Assembly: GCA_030789695.1 (NCBI GenBank)
Contig: CM061133.1
Span: 97,793,128 to 97,857,127, forward strand
Length of the DNA stretch: 64,000 bases
Source: Scilla litardierei
Lineage: Eukaryota; Streptophyta; Magnoliopsida; Asparagales; Asparagaceae
Direction: 5' to 3'
Shown here in pieces: positions 42,782-54,713 of this stretch. The notes under the pieces are model-generated. The model was not told the origin of the DNA. It saw only the letters and a program-made list of their open reading frames with translations, and did no database searches. The translations under genes were made by a program, and so were the position numbers. Numbering within the stretch: the stretch's first letter is position 1; the number at the start of each line of letters is the position of its first letter.

Positions 42782-44600
42782 TGATCGCACCCCGGATACA
42801 CACCCGGAGCGACGGTTGTAGTTTTACCGCAAGTGCACGGTGTAGCAGCGAGCGGGTTATCGAACAAAGGGAGGACGAATGACCGTGCTTGTTCCAATCA
42901 ACCTGGCTATTTAAGAAGAGAGAAATTTGCCTTTGGCGATCCTGTCACAATCGTCAGACAAAGTACGGAAATATCAAATCAAATAAAGAACGTCTAGGGA
43001 ATGGGGAATCCCCGCTACTCACCGTATTTTGTAAATGTGGTTCGTCGGTATCAAAATTGCTAGAATAAGATTTTGGATGAACTAGTTGCAACTGAATGTA
43101 GAACCAAGCTCACGCTCTCGCGCTGTTGCCGGTCTATAGCTATCCTAGGTTTGGGTCCAATCTCTTGCAAACCCTAGCCTAGGGAAGCTAGCATTAGGAT
43201 CAACATCATCGTTCAATCGCGCACCGAGCCCAATCTCTTGCAAACTCGGACCGCGACCTAGGTTGGGATAGTTCCTACCCGTCCAATCTCTTGCAAACGG
43301 GTATCGGCATGGAATTGCGACCGGAAACCCTAGTATCGGTCCAATCTCTTGCAAACCGATACTTCGGAAATTCGATTCCAACCCAATTCGGATTTCTAGG
43401 GTTTCCTATCGAATTGGGATCCAATCTCTTGCAAATCCCAATCGGTATGAACTCCTAGCTATCCGTAGTAAATCGATCCCAAACTAATCCCTAACAACGA
43501 TTCTAGCAAAATTTCTACCAATTCATCACAAATATGAATTTGGGCTTGTAGGGTTCATCCCCACGCCCCAAGACGTGGAGACTACTCGCAATTCATAGCA
43601 CAAACACAAGAATAATCAATGAAATAAACAATATAATTCATCACAATATTGAGATAAGCAATAAAAATAGAATTTTTAGAGAAGAGAGAGGCAAACCAAT
43701 GGAGTTCTTCAATTAATCCAACAAAAATCCACTTTTGTCTCCTCTCCAATCACAAGAATAAAGCTAAAAAGTAAACCTAAAAAGCTGCAAAAAATCTCAG
43801 AGAAAGCTCTCTAAAACTAGGGTAAAAACAGGGGTTAAATACCCCCCAAAATCGTCCAAAAACTGTGACCAAAGTACCCCTGCGCAGCCTGAAATCCGCA
43901 ATTTTCGCTATAGGCAGCGCGTCGCACTCGGCCGAGTGACAAAGTCGCTCGGCCGAGTGAGAAACCCTGTAATTTTCCAGTAAGTCTTGATCTTCAGGGG
44001 TCTTCACTTCGGGGGCGGCTCGGCCGAGTGAGTTGTTGTCACTCGGCCGATGGCTTCTTGGTACTCGGGCGGTCGGGATTATCCACTCGGCCGAGTGGGT
44101 CTTCTGAAGCTCAGGCAGCCGAAAAACAATAAGTTGGCGATTTTTGAATGGCTTCGTCTGGGCGCCACTCGGGCGGACGGGATCTCGTCACTCGGTCGAT
44201 GTGGTCTCCGTCGCTCGGCCGAGTGCACATATAAATCGTGTCTGATCTGGTCGGCCGAGCGGTGTCTCGCTGGTCGGCCGAGTGACTCCTTCACTCGGCC
44301 GAGTGGGACACTAAAAATGCCCAAACAGTTTATTTTGGCCTCCTCGTCGCTCCTGTGACGTTCTTTCTTCGTCCGCTCCTCTCCAACAGCAAAATACCCC
44401 TCGGGGAGGTCGTCGGTGACCCTCCGGAGTAAGCGCATCTCGAGATCACTCCAAATCGCTCCAAATCACCTGAAATGCGACAAAAACAACAAATCGTGAA
44501 AAGCATCGCAATATCGTCAATATATCGTGAAAAACATGATTTGGGCGATCTAAATGGCATGCAAACATGCGGGAAAAAAGTGTAAAATAAGGAGTGATCA
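42782..44600 (-). repeat. 3' LTR of element B (1,819 bp)
   Basis: On the - strand it starts TGATCACTCCTTATTTTAC at 44600 and ends GGGTGCGATCA at 42782. It holds the palindrome array (43920-44310), GGGGTATTTAACCCC (about 43845-43831) and all five hairpins (43145-43440). Confidence 0.93.
43145..43440 (-). repeat. Five-hairpin array with constant loop (element B, 3' LTR)
   Basis: All five loops read TTTGCAAGAGATTGG(A/G) on the - strand. The stems are ATTGGGA/TCCCAAT, AGTATCGG/CCGATACT, TACCCG/CGGGTA, CCGAG/CTCGG with an outer CGCG/CGCG helix, and GGG/CCC with an outer CCTAGG helix. The outer helix of the fourth differs from that of element A (CGCA/TGCG) but still pairs. Confidence 0.9.
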
Positions 44601-46505
44601 AAATCCCCCAAGCTTACCTCTTACTCGTCCTCGAGGAAGATAAGTAAAAGGCGAACCCGGTGGATTCGGAAAACGAAAACGGCGAAAAAATTGAAAAATG
44701 AAAAACGAAATAAAAATAAAGAAAGAAGCGAAGAGGTAAGCTGCTAGATCATTTCCTCAGGACGTGGGTTCCACTTACTCATATAGTATGCTCCGAATGA
44801 AAAATACATGTCAAAGATTTTTATTTTGATATCACAGTATAATAGTGCAAATAGAAATAGAAAACCCACGAACAACGATATAATCATGAAAAACGGAATA
44901 ATTTTAGAATTAACATCGTCTGAATCATTTAAAGCGGTATACAAATCACAGATCACACACTTTTCAATTGAATGCTTTCTATGAGGAGTATAAGAGTATC
45001 ACACAATAGAATAGAGAGAATGGAAAAGTATGGATTTCATGAAATGAGTGCTAGGCTTAGATTTCTGGATTCGTAAAGCTAGAAACAATCTCACCGAGTA
45101 TAGAATATTACTTAGCCTAGGTTGTCGTGCAACGTCAAGTAGTCACTCTCTCACACATCAATGGATTCCCTCCCCCAAGCTTATCTATAAGCATGGTGGC
45201 ATAAAAAATATTCACATCCCCATTTTTATAAAGCTCCAAAAGCAATGAAAATAAACATGAAAAGAGAGGAGAAAGAAAGAAAGTGAGATGGGATCTTTTA
45301 TTGAGGATATTTCCTCTTTTTTTTCTCTTTTTTTTGATGTAGCATATATACATAACGATCCCAACTCAAAGAGAGATAATGATATACAAGAATATTTTCT
45401 CTTTTTTTTTGAATTCGGGAAATTTGGAGCTAGGAATTAATAGCGGGGGAAATGCCATATAATAGAATCGCTAAGGGGAGATTCAACAATGATTTTAAAA
45501 GTAGAGAAATGATGTTCAAGATTTGTGGAGAAAGAAGTAAACATATCTCTCGGTTCACTCTATAAGACATGCACGACAACTTCAGCAGGGTAATCTAATC
45601 TACTCAGTTTCGATCACAAAAAAGCTAACTAATCCAGATTTATCATAGCTAACATCATTCAATCATCCTGAAGTGAAATGTACAATTCATGCATATAGAA
45701 GTGATATAGGAAAAGAAATCAGTACTCCAGATATAGGCATTCAATGCGTGAATCTTGGTGTGTTTTCTGTGATAGCATACATATGAATATTCAGACTCAG
45801 CTAATAATAAAGTTTCATCCATTTTCATGTGGAAAAAGTGTGGGTTACTATCTCTAGATGCAAGGCAAGTCATAGCATATAATATCAGAAATAAAGTCTA
45901 AGACATGACAAATATAGCATGCATATAGAGTAAGCTAACTCCACGTCATCATCATCATAGAAAAGTCATCCCTAGCATGAGATGAAAAAGAAAGAAATAA
46001 AGATAAAGGGAAAATAGAACTATTTAAGAAAAATAAGAAAAACGTGATGCATGGTAAAATAAAAGAAAAAATGATGAAAATAAGTGCAAAAGCGGAAAAT
46101 GGCGTGAAAAACTAAAAATAAAGGTGGCAAATCAAAAAAGAACGTGAGAACTCACTCCCCCAAGCTAAATGGCACAGTGTCCTCAATGTGCAGAGTGTGG
46201 CACACCAAGAGACAAGTAATGAGAGGGGAAAGTGAGGGTGCATGCATGATGGAAGGTGAAAAGAAAAAGGAAAAATAAAGAAACGAAAAATATGATGCGG
46301 ACATGATGCATGCAGTTATAGGAGTGATACAGATATATAGGTGTGGCACCAAAAACTCTCCCTCTCTCCCAAAAAAGATATATAAAGATACGATCAGAAT
46401 GAGAATCCCAAAATAAGTGATGGGAGGGGGGTGGTCAAAAATGCTACAGGACCCAGCAGAAACGGGCAGCACAACGGCAAAAATAATCGACGGCATCAAG
46501 GGTGC
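44601..46505. other. 3' non-coding region of element B with three polypurine tracts
   Basis: On the - strand, AGCTTGGGGGA-like tracts lie at 46167-46151, 45184-45167 and 44617-44601, matching the three in A. No coding frame is supported. Confidence 0.75.
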
Positions 46506-48575
46506 CTAAGAAGGTGGTGCTGCGCCGTCTCCGTCCTGAGGCGGAAGTGGTGGTGGCTGGACAGGCTGCTGAGCGGGTGTGGGTGTGGAAGTGGTAGCAG
46601 GCTGAGTGTGTGTGGAAGTGTGGGTGGGAACCTGCTGGGTGGGTACAGGTACGCGGGGGAGACGCTCCAGGACCTGGGTAAGACAGTAGTGAATCTGCGG
46701 GAGCAGGTCGAAGCGGCCAGCCATCGCGGAGACGGTGGAGGACAGGGTCCGAAGGTCACCTCTGAGGCCACTCACCGCCCCCTCGAGAGCACGAATGCTC
46801 TGAAGTACAGTGTCAGGGGGAGGTGGTGCAGAGGGACGCACCGGTCGGGGCTGTGCAGGTCGGGGCTGGCGTACTCTGGTGGCGTAGGTGACGGGCTCAG
46901 CAGGCAAGGGAACAAAAGGGGCTGCGCTCGCAAGTGGGGGCCTGGCCTCAGTGCGAGGCTGGGCGGGACGGTGAGTAGTGGAGGCAGCAGCAGCGAAAGA
47001 AGAATACAAAAGTGGCAGCGAGGCGGCCGGAGAGGTCGGTGGCACAGAAGTGTGGACAGACGCCACGACACTCTCGGAAAATACAGCTGCAGTGGAGACA
47101 GAGGGCTCTCCACACTCAACTACAGTCGGAGGGCGCTCGGGTGGGGCAGAAGAAACGGGCTCAGCAGACAGAGGGCCAATGGTGGTGGTGACAGGCATGG
47201 AAGTAGTGGAAGTGGGCTCAGCTAAGGGACTCCCGACACCGACAGAGGTGTGGACAGAGGTGTCAGGAGCATCGGAAACATTGGGGATAGGCTGAGGGGC
47301 CACAGGGTCAACAGGGGCAGCAGGCTCGGCAGGGGCAACAGGGTCTGCGGGGGCAGCGTGGGCAGCATGGGCCTGCTCGGCCTCCTCGGCCTTGAGCACG
47401 TAAGCAGCGGGGATGAGAACATCCATCGCAGGGAGCCAGTCCACATGGGCTGGTGCAATCTAATTCCGAGCTGGGTTCGGAAGAATCATGTAGTCGGCAC
47501 CGTAAGGGCCGTGCAACCAGACCCAGTGTCGCTCACCGTGCGGACGAAGCATCTTCATCCGGGCCATAACATCAATCGACAGAGAAGTGGGGCCCGGTGC
47601 TCGTCGCAGGTCGTCAGGGAAATCCTCGCCGGTCATAAGGGCAAGCAAGGTGATCAGGCCGCCGCAGCATATCGGTGAGCGAGCACCCACCGATACAATG
47701 ATGCGGTCCAAAAACCAAGCCGCGACATCAATCACGACGACGGGGACAAGCTCATCGCCATCCCTAGATAGAGCTCTGGGCCGTGTCATCGCGTAGAGCA
47801 TGTAGAGCTCTGGCGTGGACATCGTGCCCGGCTCATATCTGGCAAAAAAGGTCGTCGCCATAAGGCGCTGAGCTATACATAGGCAGGGATGGACAATGGC
47901 CGAGGCCTTGGCCCTACTAGGGTCAAAGGCAGCGTGGAGACCCGTAATCCGGGCCCAGAAGGCATCGGCATCGAAGGAAGGCGGGGGGATATGGGTGGGT
48001 GCGTAACCTCGATCGGCCCCGGGGACATCGGGCCACGAGAAAAATGCTCTCATCATACCGAGAGTGACCTGGCACTCCCGGTCCATGAACCGAAACGAGC
48101 ATCCCTCGTCGGTCCGGGCGATCGAACTAAGTACCTTAAGTGTCAGACGGATAAACGTGTCCACTGACACCTGAAAGAAATCTCGCCAGCCCACGTTGTC
48201 GTACAACATGAGCATCCCCTCTAGTACCCCCAGGCGTCCTAGGTCGGCAAGGTGTGCAAACCTGGAGGGTACGATCGAGCGCTGGGAAATACGCTCGAAA
48301 GCGACGCGGTGTGCGTCGTTCCAGAACGTGATCCCCAGCGGCCCGATAAGTGGAGCCGGAGGTGGTGGCTGTGGAGCGGCAGGTAGCGGCTGTGCGGGGT
48401 GTGCGGGGTGTGCGGGCTCTGCAGGCTGTGCGGGGCCTGCAGGCCGTGCTGGGTGGACGGTGTGTGTGGGAGAAGGCGGAGGAGAGTCCTCCAACTCGTG
48501 GGAGGGGCCGGCATCATCCGACCGCTTCCGCTTGGCGGAAGCTCTCTTCGACCGCGACCGTGTCCGGGGCGGCAT
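46506..48575 (-). pseudogene. Athila-like ORF2, copy B, one nonsense mutation
   Basis: The frame starts MPPRTRSRSKRASAKRKRSD at 48575. TAG at 47462-47460 interrupts it where copy C reads CAG (Gln), and it stays in the same frame to 46506. Relative to C, about 30 residues are missing in frame after ECGEP (the segment with ETMASMISAG). The globular region and the helical segment SIRALEGAVSGLRGDLRTL are kept. Domain interpretation is as for copy C. The single stop could be read through, but a simple loss is more likely. Confidence 0.8.
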
Positions 48576-49120
48576 ATCGGCCCCGAGCGCGCGCCGAAAA
48601 ACGTGAAAAGTGCGGCGTGTGCAAAATAAAGGAAAGAGTATACCCCGACACGCCGCCAGTGCTAAGCAATGGAAGCGTGCGAAGACAGCGCCTCCGCGAA
48701 GCCCGAATCAGTCCCTAGAAGCTCCCCTGGGCTCCCCTAAGCTCCCAAAAACAACCTGCGCATGAAATGGAGATATCAGCGGGTAATATTCAAAATGTAA
48801 GGAGCATTAGGGGTATAATAGATAGATATAGAAATTAATTTGAGTTTGGGATTTGTTTAGCGCATGGATCCTCGAAAAATACACAAAAAGAGGAGAAAAA
48901 GGCGAAATAGGCGATACCGGAGGTGGCCGGAGTGGTGGCCTCCGGCGGCGACTCGGACGAGGCGCGGCGGGGCTCGGCCGGCGGTGGCTGGCCGAGCGGC
49001 GGCGCGGCAGTCGGTGGTCGGGCGAGTGGGTGCGCGAGCGAGGGGAACGGGCGAGGGAGCTGAACAGTCGGGGGCGGTTGCGATTTTTTTCGTTTCGAAG
49101 AACGTGCCCCCCCTCGGCCC

Positions 49121-49130
49121 CTTATATAGT
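49121..49130 (-). promoter_or_regulatory. Candidate internal promoter of ORF2 (element B)
   Basis: On the - strand ACTATATAAG follows the palindrome array (49480-49141) by about 10 bp and precedes the ORF2 start by 545 bp. A GC-rich leader follows it. Confidence 0.6.
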
Positions 49131-49138
49131 AAAAGTTA

Positions 49139-49480
49139 CGACTCGGCCGAGTGACTAGGTCACTCTGCCGAGTGAGATCAATGGAAAATTCCTCCCCGCT
49201 TACGCTTCGGCCGAGTGGCCTTGCCAGCCTCGGCCGAGTGGAGTAAGTCCATTCGACTGAGTGGCTCAAGCTACTCGGCAAGACTCGCCCTAGGAGCGTA
49301 TCCGTTTTACTCGGTCGAGTGAATATATATACTCGGCCGAGTAGCAGTTATACTGAAATCAGGAAATTAAACAGAGAGTTTGGTACAGCATACTTCCCTC
49401 GTTCGTGAGCGGCTCGGCCGGACGAACTTGTGTACTCGGCCGAGTGACTAGTATACTCGGCCGAGTGAGCTTTGTGTTCT
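49139..49480 (-). repeat. Palindrome array upstream of ORF2 (element B)
   Basis: About ten exact or degenerate copies of ACTCGGCCGAGTG occur, the same motif as in the U3 of the LTR. Confidence 0.9.
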
Positions 49481-49795
49481 GCTGTTTGTCTTTGTTTGGG
49501 CTCTAAACTCCGTCTTTCTTCCTCCAGTCGATTTCATCTTCCTCCTAAGCATCGAGCGCCTTCCTGGGATGCTCCTTATCACCTCGTTCATCCTCCTCAT
49601 GATGGATTTACCTATCTCCTCTCCTGTCAAGAAAAATAGGACCCGTTATCACAAAAATTTTGGGCGAACGACTCAAAACACTAAAAATTTCAAAAACAAA
49701 AATAAAGAAAAAGTAAAAATAAAGCAATAACCGTCGGGTTACCTCCCGACAAGCGCTCATTTAAGGTCGTGAGCTCGACCCCCTATGATTTTCAA

Positions 49796-52560
49796 TTAAT
49801 GCGGGATGTTTGGTGCATATGAGATGCACCCATCAAACTTTCCGGGGAGAACGCTTGGGTTCGGAAGTTGCGGCGGCGTGTTCTCCCTCGGTGGTCTCCC
49901 GTCTCGAATAGTGTTGGGGGGAGGCTCCCCCAAGCTAGCGTTTGCTCCGGTTAACGGCTTCGCCGGTGACGCCGATTTCCGTATCGGCGGAGCTTTCTTC
50001 GGAGACTTCAATTTCGAGAGCTTGCAGAGCTCTCGAATCCTTGCGACATCAGCGTCGCCTTCATCATTCTCAGCGGAGAGGTCGGGGGAATCATCTATCT
50101 TCTCGTCTCGGCCTAAATCCGGGCCTTCATCGAAATCCTCATCGAAAAGAGCGCCAATTGAGTGGGGGATCGCCTCCTCAATTACATCATCAAGGAGGTC
50201 CATGTAGTCAAGCTCCTCGTGGTAAGGCATGTGTTTCATAGCCTTAGGAATGTGAAGCTCCACCTCGATGTTGCCGACGTTTAAAGTTAGGGTACCTTCT
50301 CGCACGTCGACAATCACACCGGCGATGGCGAGGAACGGGCATCCAAGTATTAATGACGTATCTCCCTCCTCCTTAACGTCCATGATCACGAAGTCACATG
50401 GCAAGCATATTCCCCCCGGGACTTGTAGTGGGATGTCTTCGGCGATCCCTACCGGCCTCGTTATCCGCCCATCGGCCAATTGTATCCGCATGTCGGTAGG
50501 TTTCAACTTCGTCCCGGTGTTTAGCCTTAAGAACATAGAGAGAGGCATCAGGCTCACACTAGCCCCCAAATCTACCAACGCCTTTTGAAGAGGGACGCCG
50601 CCCAAGGTGCAAGGAATCCGAAAACTCCCCGGGTCTTTAAATGTGGCCGGCTCCTTCTCTCTCTTGGTGAACCAAGAGCCATCCTCGGCTAGCATAATCT
50701 TCTCCTTCCTCTTTCTCCCCGAAATCAAATCCTTTAAGAATTTAGCATATGTGGGGATCTCCACGATGGCGTCGAGGAAGGGAATGTTGATGCTAACTCC
50801 TCTCAGATACTCGAGGAACTTTGCTAGCCTTTTCTCCATTTTCGCTCTAGCAAGCCTTTGGGGGAATGGGACCGGTGGCATGAAGCGCCTTTCCTCATTG
50901 CTCCGCTCTTGATTTCTCCTTTTCTAGTGGCGCTTTCTCCTTCTCAACCTCAACTATCGGCTCAATTGGCTCCAAGCTTTCCTCCACGGGCTCCTGGGTA
51001 GGAATCATAGCGGGGGTGGTATCCTTACCGCCTCTAGTAGTAACGGAAACTACGGCATTGATGTGGCCGGTGTTGCCCCGTGGGTTTGGCTCGGGTTGCA
51101 CCGGCAATTGTTGAGTATTCCGATTGAGCAACGCCAATTGCTCCGAGACTTGAGCCACAACGGTTGTAAGGGAGTCTTGCCCCGCCTTCAAGGTAGCATT
51201 GACCTTCTTTTGCTCGACCATAAACGCCTCCACTCTAGCTTCGAAGTCGGATTGTTGTTGAGCTTGTGGAGGGTTTTGATTTTGATTCCTCCACCCTTGA
51301 TTGTATCCGGGCGGCCTATATGGTGGAACTTGTTGCTTCGGTTGAAAATTTTGTTGTGGAGGCCCCCTCGGCGGATAGTGTTGTTGTTGGGGTGGTGGTT
51401 GTGGTCGAGCTTGTTGAGGTGGTGGTTGTGGCGGGTTCAAAGCTCCTTCATTGTTGGCGTAAGAGAATCCGGGATGATTTCTTGTGGCCGGATTGGCCCA
51501 ATACCCTTGGTTCCCCGCAACATATTGTACTTGCTCCAAGGATCCTTCTCCTTGCTCTCCTCCCACATACATGGCTTGAGATTGGTCTTGCCAATCACAC
51601 ATTTGGTTCGTTGTTGCGGAGGTGGAGGGGTTTCCTTGGGGCTCCGTGATAAACTTCTCCAGTCTCTCCACCACCTTGTGGAGAGAATCAAACTTGCTTG
51701 TAAGCTCTGCTACGGCCTTCGCTTCGTAGATACTAGTTGGCTTCAAGGTGGACGTAGAGTGTCCTCGCTCATCGCCCCATTGTTGATTGTTTGAGGCCAT
51801 CTCCTCAATTAGGGCCGTAGCTTCTTCGGGAGTCTTAGATAAGATAGCACCATTCGCCGCGGCATCAATAATTTGTTTGGTCCCCGGTTGGAGACCGTTG
51901 TAGAAGCTATGAACTAGCTCCCAATCTTCAATGCTATGGTGCGGGCATTGATGCTGCAGATCCTTAAAACGCTCCCAAGCCTCATAGAGCGTCTCTTGGG
52001 GCCCTTGCTTGAAGGACATGAGAGCGCTCTGGATCTTCACCGTCTTGGAGGGCGGATAGAACATGTCAATGAATGCACTCGCCAACTCGTCCCAAGTGGT
52101 GAAGACCCCCTCTGCCTGCGTCCTCAGCCAATAGAGTGCCTTGTCTTTTAGCGTGAAGGGGAAGAGACGCAGTCTGATGGCATCGATGGAGACCCCCGGC
52201 ATCTGAAATGTGGCGCACTTCGACAAGAATAATTGGATGTGGTAGTGAGGATTTTCATGGGCATTCCCATGGAATGGATCCTGCTGCATCAGAACCACTA
52301 GTCCAGTCTTTAGCTCGAAGTTCTTGTCAGCCGCCAACTCCGGCATGGCAATGGATGAGGTCGTAGAAGAGGTCTTAGGCCGAAGCCTATCTCGAATAGA
52401 AATTATCCTTGCCATCCTTGCCGCTAATTGGTCCGCAGTTTTCGGGTTGGTCATAAACCTCCCTTCCCGATCTTGTCTCCTTTCCGCTCTAAGTCTCCGC
52501 GCGGTACGTTCGATCTTGGGATCAAATAATATAGCTTCAGGGTCCGCCGTAGATCTCGTG
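49796..52560 (-). pseudogene. Athila-like gag-protease, copy B
   Basis: The frame reads CTRSTADPEAILFDPKIERT from about 52560, but the two ATGs that begin copy A are both mutated here. The first Met in frame is at 52454 (MTNPKTADQL). Gag is open to 50895, where a 5-bp deletion relative to copy C (in the AEQLIEERR segment) creates TGA. The protease part restarts at 50881 and runs to 49796, with ALVDLGASVSLMP and LILGCPFLAIAGVIVDVREG. Loss of the start codon plus the shift make this copy non-functional. The zinc-knuckle position again reads MCDWQDQSQAMY. Confidence 0.9.
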
Positions 52561-52688
52561 TACAGGCACAGGGAAAACAGAGTTTCAAAGAAATGATTAG
52601 TACCGTGGAAGGGTTAGGTAAAAATAAAGAAATAAAATAATAATAATAAAAAAGAAATAGCTAGGGTGGTAAGATCAAACGCAGTCGC

Positions 52689-52707
52689 CTCCCCGGCAAC
52701 GGCGCCA
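52689..52707 (-). other. Primer-binding site of element B (Asp-tRNA type)
   Basis: On the - strand TGGCGCCGTTGCCGGGGAG lies six bases from the 5' LTR end (52714). Confidence 0.9.
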
Positions 52708-52713
52708 AAAACT

Positions 52714-54524
52714 TGATCGCACCCCGGATACACACCTGGAGCGAGGGTTGTAGTTTTACCGCAAGTGCACGGTGTAGCAGCGAGCGGGTTATCGAACACA
52801 GGGAGGACAAATGACCGTGCTTGTTCCAATCAACCTGGCTATTTAAGAAGAGAGAAATTTGCCTTTGGCGATCCTGTCACAATCGTCAAACAAAGTACGG
52901 AAATATCAAATCAAATAAAGAACATCTAGGGAATGGGGAATCCCCGCTACTCACCGTATTTCGTAAATGTGGTTCGTCGGTATCAAAATTGCTAGAATAA
53001 GATTTTGGATGAACTAGTTGCAACTGAATGTAGAACCAAGCTCACGCTCTCGCGCTGTTGCCGGTCTATAGCTATCCTAGGTTTGGGTCCAATCTCTTGG
53101 AAACCCTAGCCTAGGGAAGCTAGCATTAGGATCAACATCATCGTTCAATCGCGCACCGAGCCCAATCTCTCGGACCGCGACCTAGGTTGGGATAGTTCCT
53201 ACCCGTCCAATCTCTTGCAAACGGGTATCGGCACGGAATTGCGACCGGAAACCCTAGTATCGGTCCAATCTCTTGCAAACCGATACTTCGGAAATTCGAT
53301 TCCAACCCAATTCGGATTTCTAGGGTTTCCTATCGAATTGGGATCCAATCTCTTGCAAATCCCAATCGGTATGAACTCCTAGCTATCCGTAGTAAATCGA
53401 TCCCAAACTAATCCCTAACAACGATTCTAGCAAAATTGCTATCAATTCATCACAAATATGAATTTGGGCTTGTAGGGTTCATCCCCACGCCCCAAGACGT
53501 GGAGACTACTCGCAATTCATAGCACAAACACAAGAATAATCAATGAAATAAACAATAGAATTCATCACAATATTGAGATAAGCAATAAAAATAGAATTTT
53601 TAGAGAAGAGAGAGGCAAACCAATGGAGTTCTTCAATTAATCCAACAAAAATCCACTTTTTGTCTCCTCTCCAATCACAAGAATAAAGCTAAAAAGTAAA
53701 CCTAAAAAGCTGCAAAAAATCTCAGAGAAAGCTCTCTAAACCTAGGGTAAAAACAGGGGTTAAATACCCCCCAAAATCGTCCAAAAACTGTGACCAAAAT
53801 ACCCCTGCGCAGCCTGAAATCCGCAATTTTCGCTACAGGCAGCGCGTCGCACTCGGCCGAGTGACAAAAGTCGCTCGGCCGAGTGAGAAACCCTGTAATT
53901 TTACAGTAAGTCTTGATCTTCAGGGGTCTTCACTTCGGGGGCGGCTCGGCCGAGTGAGTTGTCGTCACTCGGCCGATGGCTTCTTGGTACTCGGGCGGTC
54001 GGGATTATCCACTCGGCCGAGTGGGTCTTCTGAAGCTCAGGCAGCCGAAAAACAGTAAGTTGGCGATTTTTGAATGGCTTCGTCTGGGCACAACTCGGGC
54101 GGACGGGATCTCGTCACTCGGCCGATGTGGTCTCCGTCGCTCGGCCGAGTCACATTAAATCGTGTCTGATCTGGTCGGCCGAGCGGTGTCTCGCTGGTCG
54201 GCCGAGTGACGCCTTCACTCGGCCGAGTGGGACACTAAAAATGCCCAAACAGTTTGTTTTGGCCTCCTCATCGCTCCTGTGACGTTCTTTCTTCGTCCGC
54301 TCCTCTCCAACAGCAAAATACCCCTCGGGGTGGTCGTCGGTGACCCTCCGGAGTAAGCGCATCTCGAGATCACTCCAAATCGCTCCAAATCACCTGAAAT
54401 GCGACAAAAACAACAAATCATGAAAAGCATCGCAATATCGTCGATATATCATGAAAAACATGATTTAGGCGATCTAAATGGCATGCAAACATGCGGGAAA
54501 AAAGTGTAAAATAAGGAGTGATCA
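52714..54524 (-). repeat. 5' LTR of element B (1,811 bp)
   Basis: It is nearly identical to 42782-44600. It has an 8-bp deletion at about 53166-53170 that removes part of the loop and one arm of the fourth hairpin, leaving four intact hairpins. Confidence 0.93.
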
Positions 54525-54529
54525 CGCAT

Positions 54530-54713
54530 TATGTCATCGGCCATACTGGACAATAACGTAATGCGAGCTATCTTGTTCTTCCGAGACCAAGCATCAAAAA
54601 CTTCCTTGTCTCGTCTGTGTTGGGCCGTAGTGCCCAACTCAGGTTCAATCATTACGTTCTTTAGAGTTTCGAGCACTTCTTGCTCCTCTAGAACGTATTG
54701 TATCTTGATGGAC
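54530..54713 (-). pseudogene. Copia2 gag, central fragment between elements B and C
   Basis: It encodes LETLKNVMIEPELGTTAQHR and AWSRKNKIARITLLSSMADD, matching Copia1 gag residues about 35-95. It continues the frame interrupted at 42781 once one CGCAT copy is discounted, and is cut at 54713 by element C (left duplication TGGAC, 54709-54713). Confidence 0.9.

Larger units (their letters stand above)
42782..54524 (-). mobile_element. Athila-like non-autonomous element B, complete (11,743 bp)
   Basis: It is bounded by target duplications CGCAT at 42777-42781 and 54525-54529, and by LTRs at 42782-44600 (3') and 52714-54524 (5'). The Asp-tRNA primer site is at 52707-52689 and the PPT beside the 3' LTR at 44601-44617. 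Between them are gag-PR, the palindrome array, a TATA box, ORF2 and non-coding DNA. No RT, RNase H or integrase is present. By eye the two LTRs differ at one to two per cent of positions plus small gaps, so this insertion is older than Copia1 but still recent. Confidence 0.94.

Noticed and set aside
43145..43381. 78-codon frame MESNFRSIGLQEIGPILGF, repeated in each Athila-like LTR
   Set aside because: It is the translation of the hairpin array, where the constant loop gives a repeating peptide; the conserved feature is base pairing, not protein, and some copies shift frame.
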